NCBI RefSeq assembly: GCF_031877795.1 | Contig: NC_133933.1 | Span: forward strand, 63,500,984 to 63,564,983 | Direction: 5' to 3' | Source of the DNA: Strix aluco | Lineage: Eukaryota > Chordata > Aves > Strigiformes > Strigidae | DNA length: 64,000 nt | Shown here: in pieces, positions 53,201 through 60,300 of the stretch | Layout: the number at the start of each line of letters is the position of its first letter | Numbering within the stretch: position 1 is the stretch's first letter | Notes under the pieces: generated by a model | Database searches by the model: none | What the model was told of the DNA's origin: nothing | What the model saw: the letters and a program-made list of their open reading frames with translations, nothing else | Position numbers and translations under genes: made by a program

Positions 53201-56200
53201 CATAAAGCTATTTAAATCTGTCCCAGGCTGCATTATGTTTGCTTCCTGTTTCTACCTGACTTGCAAGCCACCATTTCATAGACACAAAAACTGGCACAAG
53301 CCAGCAAAGGTGCTGAAAGAATAGGTCTTGCATTTCTTCCCAACACTAAGCATTAATTCTCATTCCTTCGGACTTTCCCCCAAGCTTGTGACAGCACAGT
53401 CACTGTAGTCATGCAGTGAAGGGGATCAGAGGCTGATTTGGACTAAAACTAATGCAGGAAATAAAAAAAAGTAGAATTAACCAGTATCATCTCACCAACC
53501 CTGTAACACAAGTGTTGGTGCCTTCACAGGTGCAGGAATGAATTGCCAGAAACTAAGGGCTGGTTGAATTACTTCTTTCAACAGCAATGCTGGCTGATGT
53601 TTGCTTAAAGTACCTGTCAAACTATGGCCTCACCTTAACATGGATAAAAATAATATTTAGGCATTGAACATCTAAGAAGGATGCAATCGCCTGTACTTAT
53701 TCATAGTTACACTTCTGTTATTATACCTGATGTGTTATTAAAAATGACTTGCAGTAACTAACTATAAATGTAAGAATGCTACTGCAAAACTGTTTACCAT
53801 GTTGGTGACCTCAGAGAGCCTCTATAGACAGGTAACATTCTCAAAGTCTAGCCTTGCCTTTTGAAATTACTCACCTACAAGTACTTTAACAAAAAAGCAT
53901 CTTTCTACACTTTGCAGTATTTAAGTTGAGGGGCCCAGGAATCACAGATTTTTGCTAGCAAAATGTTGTAATTCATTTGCACAGATAGTAGCAGATACGG
54001 TTTTTCAGCAAAAATTGAAATGGTATGTATCACTTGGTACCATTTCCAGCATATATATATTCTCGGATGTCAATGTAATGTCACTCTTGATAAATTTCAC
54101 ACTGATAACACAACAGCTCAAGACAGCCAAGATTATGCACAAGCTGGAAAAAATGCAATGCTCAGGAAAAAGGAAGTTTAAAAAAAAGTTAAAAAAAATA
54201 GATAAAGAGTGATAGAAAGTGCAATGGAAGAATTTTTTTCTCTTGATATGCAATGTTATTGAATTAACATTTTAAAAATAAACACAACTGATCAGTTCTC
54301 AGCTCCCTAAAAACATCTGTAATACATCTTGTATTTTAAGGGCTCAGTGGAGACAAGCCTGATCAATTTTAAGGGCCTATTTTTGACGTTTTTGGCAGTA
54401 ACAAAGCATTAGTGAGGAAAAAAGCATTCTTCAATTAAATATGCTGTATTTCAGATTAATGTACCAACATGGTATAATTGCTAGTTTTGCTTTGCAGTTT
54501 TTTTTCTTCAGAATGCTCAGGTGGATCCTGTTAGTAATTGCACAAGATCAGATTACTTTTGGCCACCAGATCTCATAGCACCAAGCCACTACTCACTCTC
54601 ATCAGTCCCCTTACACAGTGGGAAGGGAGTGGAGAGCTTAAATTTTGACTGAATGAGTCCACTTGCATATTCCACAGCTTACAGGCTTTCTACCTCCTCA
54701 TTCCCATCCTTACTGCAGGTACCTCCCTTCCCAATTCACCGCAGCACTGTGGGACCGCATGGTGAACTGGATCACTGCGGTGATACAGGCTCGTGACTGT
54801 AAGTGTGTTCACATCACAGAATCAAAATGGACCGTCAATTATATCCCTTTCTACAGCAGTAGTATGATTCCAGCAAACAGTGTAAGCTTTATGTACTTCA
54901 GCTAATCTCAAGTACTAAAGTATTTGGCAGTGTTAGCTCTGAATTGATTTTTAAATTAATCCTACCCCTCTACTGACTTGAACTAAGTCTAGTGCTTTTA
55001 CCATCAACTTTGTACAGCCAAACTCCACATACAGATTTCTATAAAGCATTTGATGCATTCTTATTTCCTGTGTGACACAGTTGGAAAATAGTTTAAAAGG
55101 AACAAACCTTACTGAACCAGTCTGGGTTCTTCTTTTTTGTCATGGCAAGTGTGGTGCCAAAACCTGCTATCATTCCTGCTGTAGCAACGGTACCTAGAAA
55201 AATTCCACCTGCCAAGAAAAGTTTAAGAAATAAAAATTAAGATTTTGTTTATTAAGGGGAGGAAAAAAACCTGCAAACCACAGAACTAAACCTATTTTGA
55301 AAATAAAACCTGAAAAATTAAGATCTGTCAGCACATGCTGAAAGGAAAGGCACAATTGTCTACATTATTTACATTAACTCAATATGGCAAAAAAGCATAG
55401 TTTGAAATAGAGCATTTTGAAAATGAATGGCAAGTGTACATATTTTCAAGTCACACATACACACACAAAATCATTTGAATCCCAGAATGCCTTTTCACAG
55501 TATTTCAAAATTTCTCTCTCACTCCAGAGCCAGGCTACTAAAATTGTCTTGTTCTATGGCTACGTCTCACCCTTCCCCAAAAGGAAGATGCAATTTTTTT
55601 TGTTGTATCACTTGTTATTTCAAATGTCCACCTAAAAATCCACCAGTACCTCTGAAGACCACTCCATAAGCAACTCTTGTTCTTCAGCTTTGTTTTATGT
55701 TCTAATGCTCTATCTAAAAAAAGAAAATGACACTAGCAGGAAGCTCTCCCAAGATAGAAAGCATTCCTCACTTCGCAGCTCTTTCAGAGTGTTTCCGAAG
55801 TCACTTGGGGTCCCTTGATCCCTTCTAGTTCTTGCATCAAAGGCACACGTAGCCATACATACCCACTTTTAAGAAAAAGGCTTGTTACAAAGACTGAGCG
55901 TACTGCACAAAACCATCTGATTCATACTAAAATTAAAACATTTCAGGGGGTTACAAGTTCTTCCTTTACAACTATTGATACGCAGCCTGTTTTCCCTTTC
56001 CTAATACCAGGTTAGGTAGCTACAAAACTGGCCTGAATAGGCAGTGAGAAGCAAAACGTGTTTATGTTAGGTCACACTTTTTAAAAATTAATTATCCTAT
56101 TAGTGTGATGGAGAAATTTGCTGTACTCATGTCAATGCCATTTATGAAGTACCTCTTCCGCCTGGGATCAGGAAGACCTCACACGCTGGCCGGACTTTGC

Positions 56201-57075
56201 ATGCCCGCCGCATTTTACATCCTAAGGTCTACTAACCAACATTTCCCCGATTTCAGAAATAATCGGTCTGGAATTCATTAACTTCTTAACTTGGTCTTGA
56301 ATTAACTGACGGGGCAGCCGGGGCGGGTGAGCCGGAGCAGCTCCGGCCTCCGCTCCGCCAGGGGGCGCACCGAGCCCGCGCAGCCGCAGGGACGGCCCAC
56401 GGGGCAGGCAGCGCCGCCATGGCCGCGCGGCGAGGGCCGGCTCCCCACGGGCCTCGGCTCCCGCGGCCGGGGTCCTGCTGGCTCCGCCAAGCTCCCCATA
56501 GCCCGCACCAGCCGCCTCTTTCCTGCCGCCTCAGGGCGTCCCGGCAGGGCTGGGAGCGGAGCCCCGCCCGCCGCCCCGCTGCGGGGCGAGGGAGGGCGGC
56601 GGCTCCTGTCGCCGGCCTCGTAGCCCCCGCGCCGGAGTCAAGGGGCTGAGGGGCGACGGGCGCCGCGACCGCTGAAGGGGACTTCAGAAGCCGTGGCTAA
56701 GGCCGTCTCCAAACGCCTCGGCTCCTCCCCGGGGACGGGAGAGTGGGGCAAGACCTCGGGCACAGCAAGGGGGGGCACGGAAGCGCCTTCCTCCCGCGCG
56801 CCGGCCGCCGCCGTCCCTGCGGCATGGCTGGCCGGGGCAAGCGGCGCGGCCAGGGGCGGCCACGGGGCTCCCGCAGCCGGGCGGCTAGTCCCCGACCCGT
56901 GCGGGGAGGGGAGGGGAGGGAGACGGGGGCTTTCTGCACCTTTGATTAAGAAGAGCTTGTCCTGGGACGCCGCGGAGCTCCCGCCCCGCCGGGGCAGCGG
57001 CAGCCCCCGCCCGGGGTCCCGCGGAGCCGCCGCCGCTGCCCCCTCCTGGGCGTCCCCGCCGGCGGCCGCCCCCAT
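29147..57075 (-). CDS. TMEM242: TMEM242, transmembrane protein 242 (four-exon gene, whole coding span)
   Basis: The coding sequence joins 57075-56940, 55208-55108, 44277-44140 and 29245-29147 on the minus strand. The lengths are 136, 101, 138 and 99 nt, which sum to 158 codons including the stop, so 157 residues (the human protein has about 141). All junctions have GT and AG at the intron ends and keep phase: phase 1 at exon 1/2 and phase 0 at the other two. Two hydrophobic segments fall in exons 2 and 3, and a KKK patch follows the first. The family sits in the inner mitochondrial membrane. With TMEM70 it helps assemble the c8 rotor ring of ATP synthase and also contacts complex I assembly factors (known for the human protein). 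The N-terminal Ala/Gly/Pro-rich stretch is longer than in human and may be poorly conserved. Introns are about 1.7, 10.8 and 14.9 kb. Intron 2 holds a provirus. The identity is secure because exons 2 and 3 are nearly unchanged from mammals. Confidence 0.95.
40220..40440. promoter_or_regulatory. Small isolated GC/CpG-rich islet in intron 3
   Basis: About 200 bases are dense in CpG (many GCGC, CCGCC and CCCGCCCGGGGG runs) inside an intron that is otherwise AT-rich and CpG-poor. It has GC-box-like runs near 40349-40366 and a CTCF-like motif at 40312. A 130-codon plus-strand frame crosses it (40109-40501) but shows no domain and reflects composition. It could be an internal or alternative promoter, an insulator, or a small CpG island for a non-coding RNA. 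Sequence alone cannot separate these. Confidence 0.55.
40312..40325 (+). promoter_or_regulatory. CTCF-like motif in the intron 3 GC islet
   Basis: CCAGCAGGTGTCGC matches the CTCF core CCASYAGRKGGCRC at 13 of 14 positions (one T where G is preferred). It sits in the middle of the islet. Confidence 0.5.
44140..44277 (-). CDS. TMEM242: TMEM242 exon 3 (second membrane segment)
   Basis: This exon has 46 codons in phase 0. It starts [10 protein letters not shown] and ends KALGVHS, flanked by acceptor TTTTAG (44278-44279) and donor GTGAGT (44139 down). The sequence is nearly identical to mammalian TMEM242. It includes the conserved [20 protein letters not shown] block (about residues 91-110), then a hydrophobic helix ending at the WKALGVHS motif. 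The helix is the second predicted membrane span. The provirus in intron 2 ends only about 1.1 kb upstream of this exon on the transcript. Confidence 0.97.
44278..45419 (-). other. TMEM242 intron 2, exon-3-proximal part
   Basis: This is the intron segment between the 3' LTR of the provirus and exon 3. It contains a plus-strand frame at 44393-44731 that has no recognisable domain, and I treat it as chance. No other element is recognised. Confidence 0.7.
45415..45419. repeat. Target-site duplication, left copy (TAACT)
   Basis: TAACT directly abuts the LTR end TGTGG and is repeated at 51217-51221 after the other LTR. A 5-bp duplication is typical of ERVL-like (class III) and some other ERVs. Confidence 0.9.
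45420..45773 (-). repeat. 3' LTR of the provirus
   Basis: This 354-bp LTR has inverted termini TGT...ACA. In sense orientation it starts TGTCCTGGTTTAGCC. It contains a TATA-like stretch near 45696-45706, a CRE-like GACGTCAC at about 45683-45690, and an E-box-like CACGTG. An ATTAAA polyadenylation signal lies at 45522-45527. The R/U5 portion is a long TTG/TTA-rich tract. Its 72- and 83-codon open frames are compositional and not genes. Confidence 0.95.
45522..45527 (-). terminator. Proviral polyadenylation signal ATTAAA (3' LTR)
   Basis: ATTAAA in sense orientation is followed by T/C- and G/T-rich sequence, as expected for the LTR R region. It is also in sense with TMEM242, so it could in principle truncate TMEM242 pre-mRNA in intron 2. 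Confidence 0.6.
45777..45790 (-). other. Polypurine tract candidate before the 3' LTR
   Basis: The minus strand reads AATAAAAGGGTGGA, ending three bases before the LTR start. It is mostly purine with two T interruptions. This is the normal site for plus-strand priming in a retrovirus. Confidence 0.65.
45893..47275 (-). pseudogene. pol: Proviral pol: RNase H and integrase
   Basis: A 460-codon open segment lies downstream of an in-frame TGA at 47282-47284 and in the same frame as RT. The first codon of the open segment is GTG, not a real start. RNase H shows TDGS (Asp 87), AEVKA (Glu 125) and YTDS (Asp 149). Integrase shows a zinc-binding HHCC set (His 245, His 250, Cys 279, Cys 282) and a DDE triad (Asp 312 in WQID, Asp 371 in ESDNGTHF, Glu 407 in GKIERYN). 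All listed catalytic positions appear kept. The frame stops about 53 residues past the last Glu, so the C-terminal DNA-binding region looks short or altered. The plus strand here carries a 341-codon antisense frame (46079-47104), a shadow of this conserved coding region. Confidence 0.93.
47282..48322 (-). pseudogene. pol: Proviral pol: reverse transcriptase with altered catalytic box
   Basis: A 346-codon segment covers the RT fingers, palm and connection. Visible motifs are [17 protein letters not shown] (about residues 14-30), the first catalytic Asp in [11 protein letters not shown] (Asp 65), and LPQGW (97-101). The catalytic YxDD box reads FIDH (127-130), so the second Asp is replaced by His, which should abolish polymerase activity. 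The frame is offset by one base (-1) from the protease frame just upstream near 48320-48340. It ends at TGA 47282-47284, before RNase H in the same frame. The ERVL-like assignment comes from the overall pol layout. Confidence 0.93.
48319..48858 (-). CDS. Proviral aspartic protease and start of RT linker
   Basis: A 179-codon open segment follows gag in the same frame, separated from it only by TAG at 48880-48882. It has the retroviral aspartic protease signature [12 protein letters not shown] (DTG at residues 30-32) and the second conserved motif ILGIDYL (88-94). The open segment begins with GTG, so translation in a live element would come by passage through the TAG or from a spliced or shifted product. 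The last residues, [12 protein letters not shown], enter the RT linker, then the frame closes at TGA while RT continues in the -1 frame. An indel in this copy is the simplest cause. No slippery heptamer was recognised. Confidence 0.88.
   Translation of the reverse strand: MEERDNQIYWKVRIQWPGTSEPQEYKALVDTGAQCTLMPSRHSGVESICISGVTGGSQQLTLLEAEVSLTGKDWHKHPIVTGPDAPCILGIDYLRRGYFKDPKGYRWAFGIAALEEVEQLSTLPGLLEDPLVVGLLKVEEQRVPIATKTVYRRQYRTNRDSLVPIHQLIRRLESQISRR
48880..49842 (-). CDS. gag: Proviral gag, capsid-containing C-terminal part
   Basis: The segment has 320 codons. The frame is open upstream of the first ATG for a further dozen or so codons, to where it would meet the N-terminal gag frame, so the ATG at 49842 is not the true start. 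The protein begins [10 protein letters not shown] and contains an all-helix-like, Trp/Leu-rich region consistent with capsid. A coiled-coil-like stretch follows (about residues 180-200, [14 protein letters not shown]), then a basic, Ser/Lys-rich tail. No CCHC zinc knuckle is visible, unlike orthoretroviral nucleocapsid, and the basic tail may replace it. It ends at TAG (48880-48882), and protease follows in frame. Assignment to gag is by position and this general layout. Confidence 0.8.
   Translation of the reverse strand: MRDMWKDFCRIPGEQICTWLLRCWDSGAAGLELEGREAKQLGPLAKQAGIDKAIGKRAQTLSLWRRLLLGVRERYPYKDDALCWLGKWTDMEKGIQNLREMAVFDMVYGDLNDEQSPMDPDQAPCTQLMWWKFLQSGPEAHSKALAVASWWRDTQTQTVDEVIIQLWQYEGSLPSSQHALVSAVEELSQRLQKVEEDMSYVPPGRANVSAIRRRRFPTQEKGSGRHTPRGTLWFFLRNHGENMRRWHGQPTSALAARVQQLKGKTTMKGESSKRDAAPVSSRKSPRQNRMANSMLDPLEGTRKSFLQESLLDQVSDGEQD
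49869..50735 (-). CDS. gag: Proviral gag N-terminal part with multi-pass hydrophobic region
   Basis: A 288-codon frame is the first after the leader. Residues 5-28, 46-66 and 90-117 are strongly hydrophobic and aromatic, which would give three or four membrane spans, with the charged loop GEPGEEI between. A soluble helical portion follows (about 150-215, with [20 protein letters not shown]). Then comes a low-complexity Pro/Val/Ala linker (220-265) containing an 18-residue imperfect tandem repeat, and a basic end. The frame closes at TAA near 49869 while the capsid part continues in the -1 frame, so one-base damage in this copy is likely. A membrane-spanning start is not standard for Gag, which normally uses myristate or a basic patch. 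It could instead be a separate accessory membrane protein. The membrane topology is inferred by eye. Confidence 0.75.
   Translation of the reverse strand: MLTNLLAWWGWINPYIHCAFPVLMFVLGGKCIKGLGLLYWLQTAYNMVVSLLVGVNWYLFAAWAFVKGLTPSMGEPGEEILSAFESFSYPWSLLATVFAVRSFLNVCQILFWAMWYFSNNSTTRKPALRADSCKWQGVWEKLGKCPSQWSPPVLWDFTPEQMESPDKLVEYLEKVCCQSDKPRETQVVAMCWGLAHAYRVIFNAVHCPQGGEGAAGSGSEPAGTAAGPGGQAVPVPVASTSTATEPEAQAVPISVAPIRKTKYTKKSPCSAQGDNEPGPSREQRKSRR
49968..50075 (-). repeat. Imperfect 54-bp tandem repeat within gag
   Basis: Two diverged copies begin at 49968 and 50022 (both ggcgactg...ggcactgc). The period is 54 bp, or 18 codons, so the repeat keeps the frame. It encodes the Pro/Val/Ala-rich linker of the first gag frame. 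Confidence 0.8.
50736..50840 (-). other. Proviral leader between PBS and gag
   Basis: About 105 bp lie between the primer-binding site and the first gag ATG. This is where a packaging signal and splice donor would be expected. I recognise neither with confidence. Confidence 0.5.
50841..50858 (-). other. Primer-binding site, tRNA-Lys(1,2)-like
   Basis: The sense strand reads TGGTGCCCAACATGGGGC. It differs at two positions from the canonical tRNA-Lys(1,2) site TGGCGCCCAACGTGGGGC. Both changes are C-to-T or G-to-A at CpG, as expected from methyl-CpG decay. It sits four bases inside the 5' LTR end. Confidence 0.85.
50863..51216 (-). repeat. 5' LTR of the provirus
   Basis: This 354-bp copy differs from the 3' LTR by six substitutions and no indels. 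It carries the TATA-like region (51138-51150) and the ATTAAA signal at 50965-50970. One change relative to the other LTR removes a CpG just downstream of the CRE-like GACGTC element. If active, it would drive transcription in the same direction as TMEM242. Confidence 0.95.
51138..51150 (-). promoter_or_regulatory. TATA-like element in the 5' LTR
   Basis: TATTCATATATCA on the sense strand lies about 70 bp inside the U3 start. It is preceded by a GC-box-like GGGCGGGG run and followed by the CRE-like GACGTCAC. It is a plausible core promoter. Confidence 0.5.
51217..51221. repeat. Target-site duplication, right copy (TAACT)
   Basis: It matches the left copy at 45415-45419 exactly and lies next to the LTR terminus ...CCAGGACA. 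Confidence 0.9.
51222..55107 (-). other. TMEM242 intron 2, exon-2-proximal part
   Basis: AT-rich intron sequence with no coding exon, RNA gene or further mobile element that I can recognise. The largest open frames (for example 53952-54212 and 54663-54905) carry no motif and look like chance. A C-rich run (ccacccccacccccccaa) lies near 52899-52914. Confidence 0.75.
55108..55208 (-). CDS. TMEM242: TMEM242 exon 2 (first membrane segment)
   Basis: A 101-nt exon is flanked by acceptor CTTGGCAG (55209-55210) and donor GTTTGT (55107 down). It completes the glycine codon split with exon 1, then reads [19 protein letters not shown] and ends [10 protein letters not shown]. The Gly/Ala-rich hydrophobic helix is the first predicted membrane span, followed by the basic KKK that the family keeps. 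It matches mammalian TMEM242 along its whole length with conservative changes. Confidence 0.97.
56355..56370 (+). promoter_or_regulatory. CTCF-like motif at the intronic edge of the CpG island
   Basis: CCGCCAGGGGGCGCAC is a strong CTCF core match: CCASYAGRKGGCRC fits at 13 of 14 positions with the classic AGGGGGCGC centre. It lies in TMEM242 intron 1. Confidence 0.6.
56902..56920 (+). other. G-quadruplex-type tract
   Basis: Four G runs of three or four, separated by single A bases, lie 20-40 bp inside intron 1. They are on the plus strand, which is the template strand for TMEM242. A further G run follows at 56924-56929. Confidence 0.6.
56940..57075 (-). CDS. TMEM242: TMEM242 exon 1 (N-terminus)
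   Basis: The ATG at 57073-57075 lies in a strong context (GCGCCATGG). The 136 coding bases give an Ala/Gly/Pro/Arg-rich N-terminus ([10 protein letters not shown]...) ending DKLFLIKG. The glycine is split across the junction at phase 1. The [13 protein letters not shown] join matches the family exactly, which fixes the splice site even though the donor GTGCAG is weak. This start is chosen because MGAAAGG aligns with the mammalian start, although the frame stays open upstream to 57390. The N-terminus is longer and more low-complexity than in human. It is arginine-bearing and nearly free of acids, so a mitochondrial targeting role is possible (inference). Confidence 0.9.
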
Positions 57076-57121
57076 GGCGCGGGGGGAGGAGGAGGAGGAG
57101 GCGGCGGCTGTGGGCCGCAAC

Positions 57122-57128
57122 CCGGAAG
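57122..57128 (+). promoter_or_regulatory. ETS-family site in the TMEM242 promoter
   Basis: CCGGAAG is a canonical ETS/GABP core, placed about 47 bp upstream of the TMEM242 ATG. ETS sites near the start are common in promoters of nuclear genes for mitochondrial proteins. Confidence 0.45.
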
Positions 57129-57399
57129 GAAACGGAGCTGGGCCGGGACACGCAGCCGCCCTTCCTCCTCCTCCTGCTCCTCCTCCGGCGGAGGGGCTCA
57201 CCTGTGAGCCCGGGCGGTAACGTGGGCCCCGGTGAGGCACGTCCTCGAGCACCGGAGGTTTTCCCCGCGGCGCTGGTGTCTCGGTGTGCCGCTGGCAGCC
57301 GCCCACTCGTGACCCGCCTCTCTTCGGGGGCGCGTTCAGTGGCCCCGGGAGCCCCAATCGCGCAGAGGGAAAACTGGCAAAAGTTGTCAAAGCGGCTTT

Positions 57400-60300
57400 T
57401 AAATCGAGTCTTTTCTGGCAGGCTCATAAGGGTTTTTTTGTTTAAGCCTGTGGGACAGATACCGTCATGGACTTCACTAAACGAAACTGGGAGAAATTCT
57501 TACTTTCCTTGAATTTTACTAAGCCATATCTTGATGAATGGTGTTGCTCTAAAGAACATCTTGTTCAAAATTCTCATTCTCCCAAGTTGTGCAAGTAGTT
57601 CTTCATTTAAATTCTGTCTGAATGGAATCAGAAAGTAACACTACGAGAACCACGTTTCTGTTTTCTTTCATGTCTGTGCCGCTAGTTCTCAGTTGCAGTT
57701 GCTGATGGATATAAATTGCTGTACAGTTACCTATCACTCTAGAATGTGTTCCTTTATCAAACGCTATACTAACTTCTCAGGACTCAGTATGGGCAGGTAA
57801 AGTATATTTTTATTTATAACAGTCAGTACTTAAACAGCAAGCAAAGAATGTAAATAAATCCAAAACAAGTGTTTCTCCCCCAGCTTCTTTGTATCTTTTC
57901 ATCATCATTTATAGTCTGTATCTAAGGGTCTAATTATAGGGGCTTGGGTTGCTAGGCAAAAATTCAGTATTTTGGGAAACTTCCTGTTCATGGTACTTCT
58001 GAAAACCAATCCAAAGCTGTTTCCTAATAGTCCATGTACTGTGTCAGTTAAAGAAAATTTTACAGTTAAGAAGCAGTTACTGCAAAAGGAGTAGGCATTA
58101 TCTCTGCTGTCTAGCTGACCCATCATCACTAACTCCATTTTTCTAATCTGGACAGCACCTAAATGACTTCTAGTCATCTTCCCTCCTTCGGAAAAAGTGC
58201 TCCAAAATCCTGTGTTTGTTTTGGAACAGCATTAGACTTTGCCACAAATAATAATAAAACCTCCTAGAAAAGCTTAGAAAAGATGGTCTTAGAAAAACTG
58301 CACAGTGACAATATTAAAAGAGGAAATGGCTTTTTATTTTATCTTCATGATGAAGTGTATATGATTATATAAATATTTAAATGTTATTAGCATGCATAAA
58401 ACGAAAACAGCAACATGCACGTCATTTTTATTGTAAATTGTGTCAAGATCACCATTGCGTCTGCTGGAAGAATCCTTGAACTGTGAGAGATAATAACCTA
58501 TTTTTTGTGTCTTTGATGATAAAATCCTAGATTTTCTTCTCAGGATAGTTTTTTGAGTTCACATCAATCAGGACACCACTTTCTTTCAAATCTTCTCCAG
58601 AACTAGGAAGAAAGAAAAGAGAAAAAGATTAGTGATGTTATTTAATTCTGGTTTGAATGATGCCAAGAATCTGTCTTTAAGAGGGTCAGATAAGATCTGT
58701 CTCTATTAATCATTTACAGAGACTTAAAGTAGGGCATAAAACCTATGAAATCCACTCTGTCTTACTGAATAACTTAAAATTCTTAGTGTTGTAAAATAAA
58801 TTGTCTCCTTTAAAAAAAAACCCACCAGATATTCAGCAGAATTGCATCCATTTAGGTTACAATATTAATCTCTTCTTGTCATATAATTGAATATAATAGA
58901 AAGCTTTCTCTCCTTTTATGTATACCTCACCCAAAAGCCTTGCATTTTTGGTCATTGTTCATTCTCTGTCACTGTTAGGATACACATGCAAGCGTACTCC
59001 TCTACATATGGCTACTCAGAATTCACCAGTTATCTTTTCTAAAATTCAGTTACATTTTTACTAAAAGCAGAGACATTTCTGTTTGAAAGACAGATTTTAA
59101 TTGTTCTAGTATCAAATACCCAGATCTTCATGAGATGAAGGCATGAAAATGCAGATGCAAATAAGTAGGTTATATAGGTGATAGCAGAGTTGAAAAATAC
59201 ATTATTTGTACTCATTTAATTTGACCACGGGTCTGAGCTTTCATGGCTCTGTATTTGGACAAAGTAACAGTATATTGCATGACTAGGTTCAGGCACTGGG
59301 TGCATGTTTACTTTCTGTCGAGGTTTGCAATAGCCAGGATGCCCTGAGTTTGTGAACACTGAGCTTCCTTCTGTGGTCTTCCTGTTTTATTACAAAAAAT
59401 TTGGTGAGCCAAAAGCAGACAGTGAGAGGCAAACAAAGTTTTCACCTTCAAAGTATGTGTAAATCTCCACCTGTGATTCTGAAGTTATGGTTAGGATTTC
59501 TACTCTGCCCCCCTGGGTTTTAATGAAAAATTGGTAACACTGTGCCTCTCTCATAAAAATTCATTTAAAAAGTAGAGTATTGACGAGGGTGAAGTGTGGA
59601 AACAGAATAAGGAAGAGCACAAGGAAAAAAATAAATTTAAGAAAAATACAAAAGAAATACATTTGCATAAATATATTCCCTAAGAGATTTTTATAATCTT
59701 TGCGAATGTGTGGTATTTCTGCCAATAAGCAGCCCTATCAAGAAATAACAGCATGGTGTGCAAACTTCTTAACATAAAGCTGTGAAATATGTCGGTCTTG
59801 GCCTGTGTTTCTCCTGCTCCCCTTCCTCTTCTGTGCAGCACTGCACAGTGATACTTGGCCATCTCCAGTGGAGGTGAGTTTCATTTGAGGACCAAGCTTG
59901 AAATCTAGGTCTTCAGGGGAGAAAAAGCTAATTTATAAGCTGTCTGGGACATAATAAATGCAGGAGTTTGATACATTCCCTAAATTGTCTGACTGATTTT
60001 ATATATCCAAAACAGTCTTGAGTGCCACTGCAAAAAACATTGGCACCTGAGGTACAGAATCCTGCCTGGAGTTTGAAAATCCAATTCAAAACCTAGAGGA
60101 GTTTGATTTGAATACTGGTTAAACTGACATGTTCGGTAACAGAACTGGATTATGTAAAAGAATGTGGGAAAGAGCCAAACACTGGATTTGGAAAGACAGA
60201 AAATGCAGCAGTTGAGCTACTCTCCGGCTCTCAGGAGAGCTGAGCTTTGCTCTCCGCCTGACTCGCTGGGGTCATTTCCTGTATTTATGGAAGCTTTGAT

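Larger units (their letters stand above)
55209..56939 (-). other. TMEM242 intron 1
   Basis: A 1,731-bp intron. It begins with a somewhat weak donor (GTGCAG) inside the CpG island and ends with CTTGGCAG. Its exon-1-proximal 600 bp are GC-rich (island) and the rest is AT-rich. No coding exon is seen. Confidence 0.85.
56290..57330 (-). promoter_or_regulatory. CpG island and TMEM242 promoter region
   Basis: About 1 kb is dense in CpG and GC boxes, in sharp contrast with both flanks. It covers exon 1 and the start of intron 1. Upstream of the ATG (57076 and above) there is no obvious TATA box. An ETS-type site CCGGAAG lies at 57122-57128, about 47 bp before the ATG, as is common in TATA-less housekeeping promoters. 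Long open frames on both strands here (up to 250 codons) are caused by GC content. The transcription start is probably between 57080 and 57330. Divergent transcription from the same island is possible but no plus-strand gene was recognised. Confidence 0.85.

Noticed and set aside
56638..57427. Long frames (175-250 codons) on both strands in the CpG island
   Set aside because: GC-rich DNA has few stops. Only the portion 56940-57075 on the minus strand aligns with a known protein (TMEM242 exon 1).
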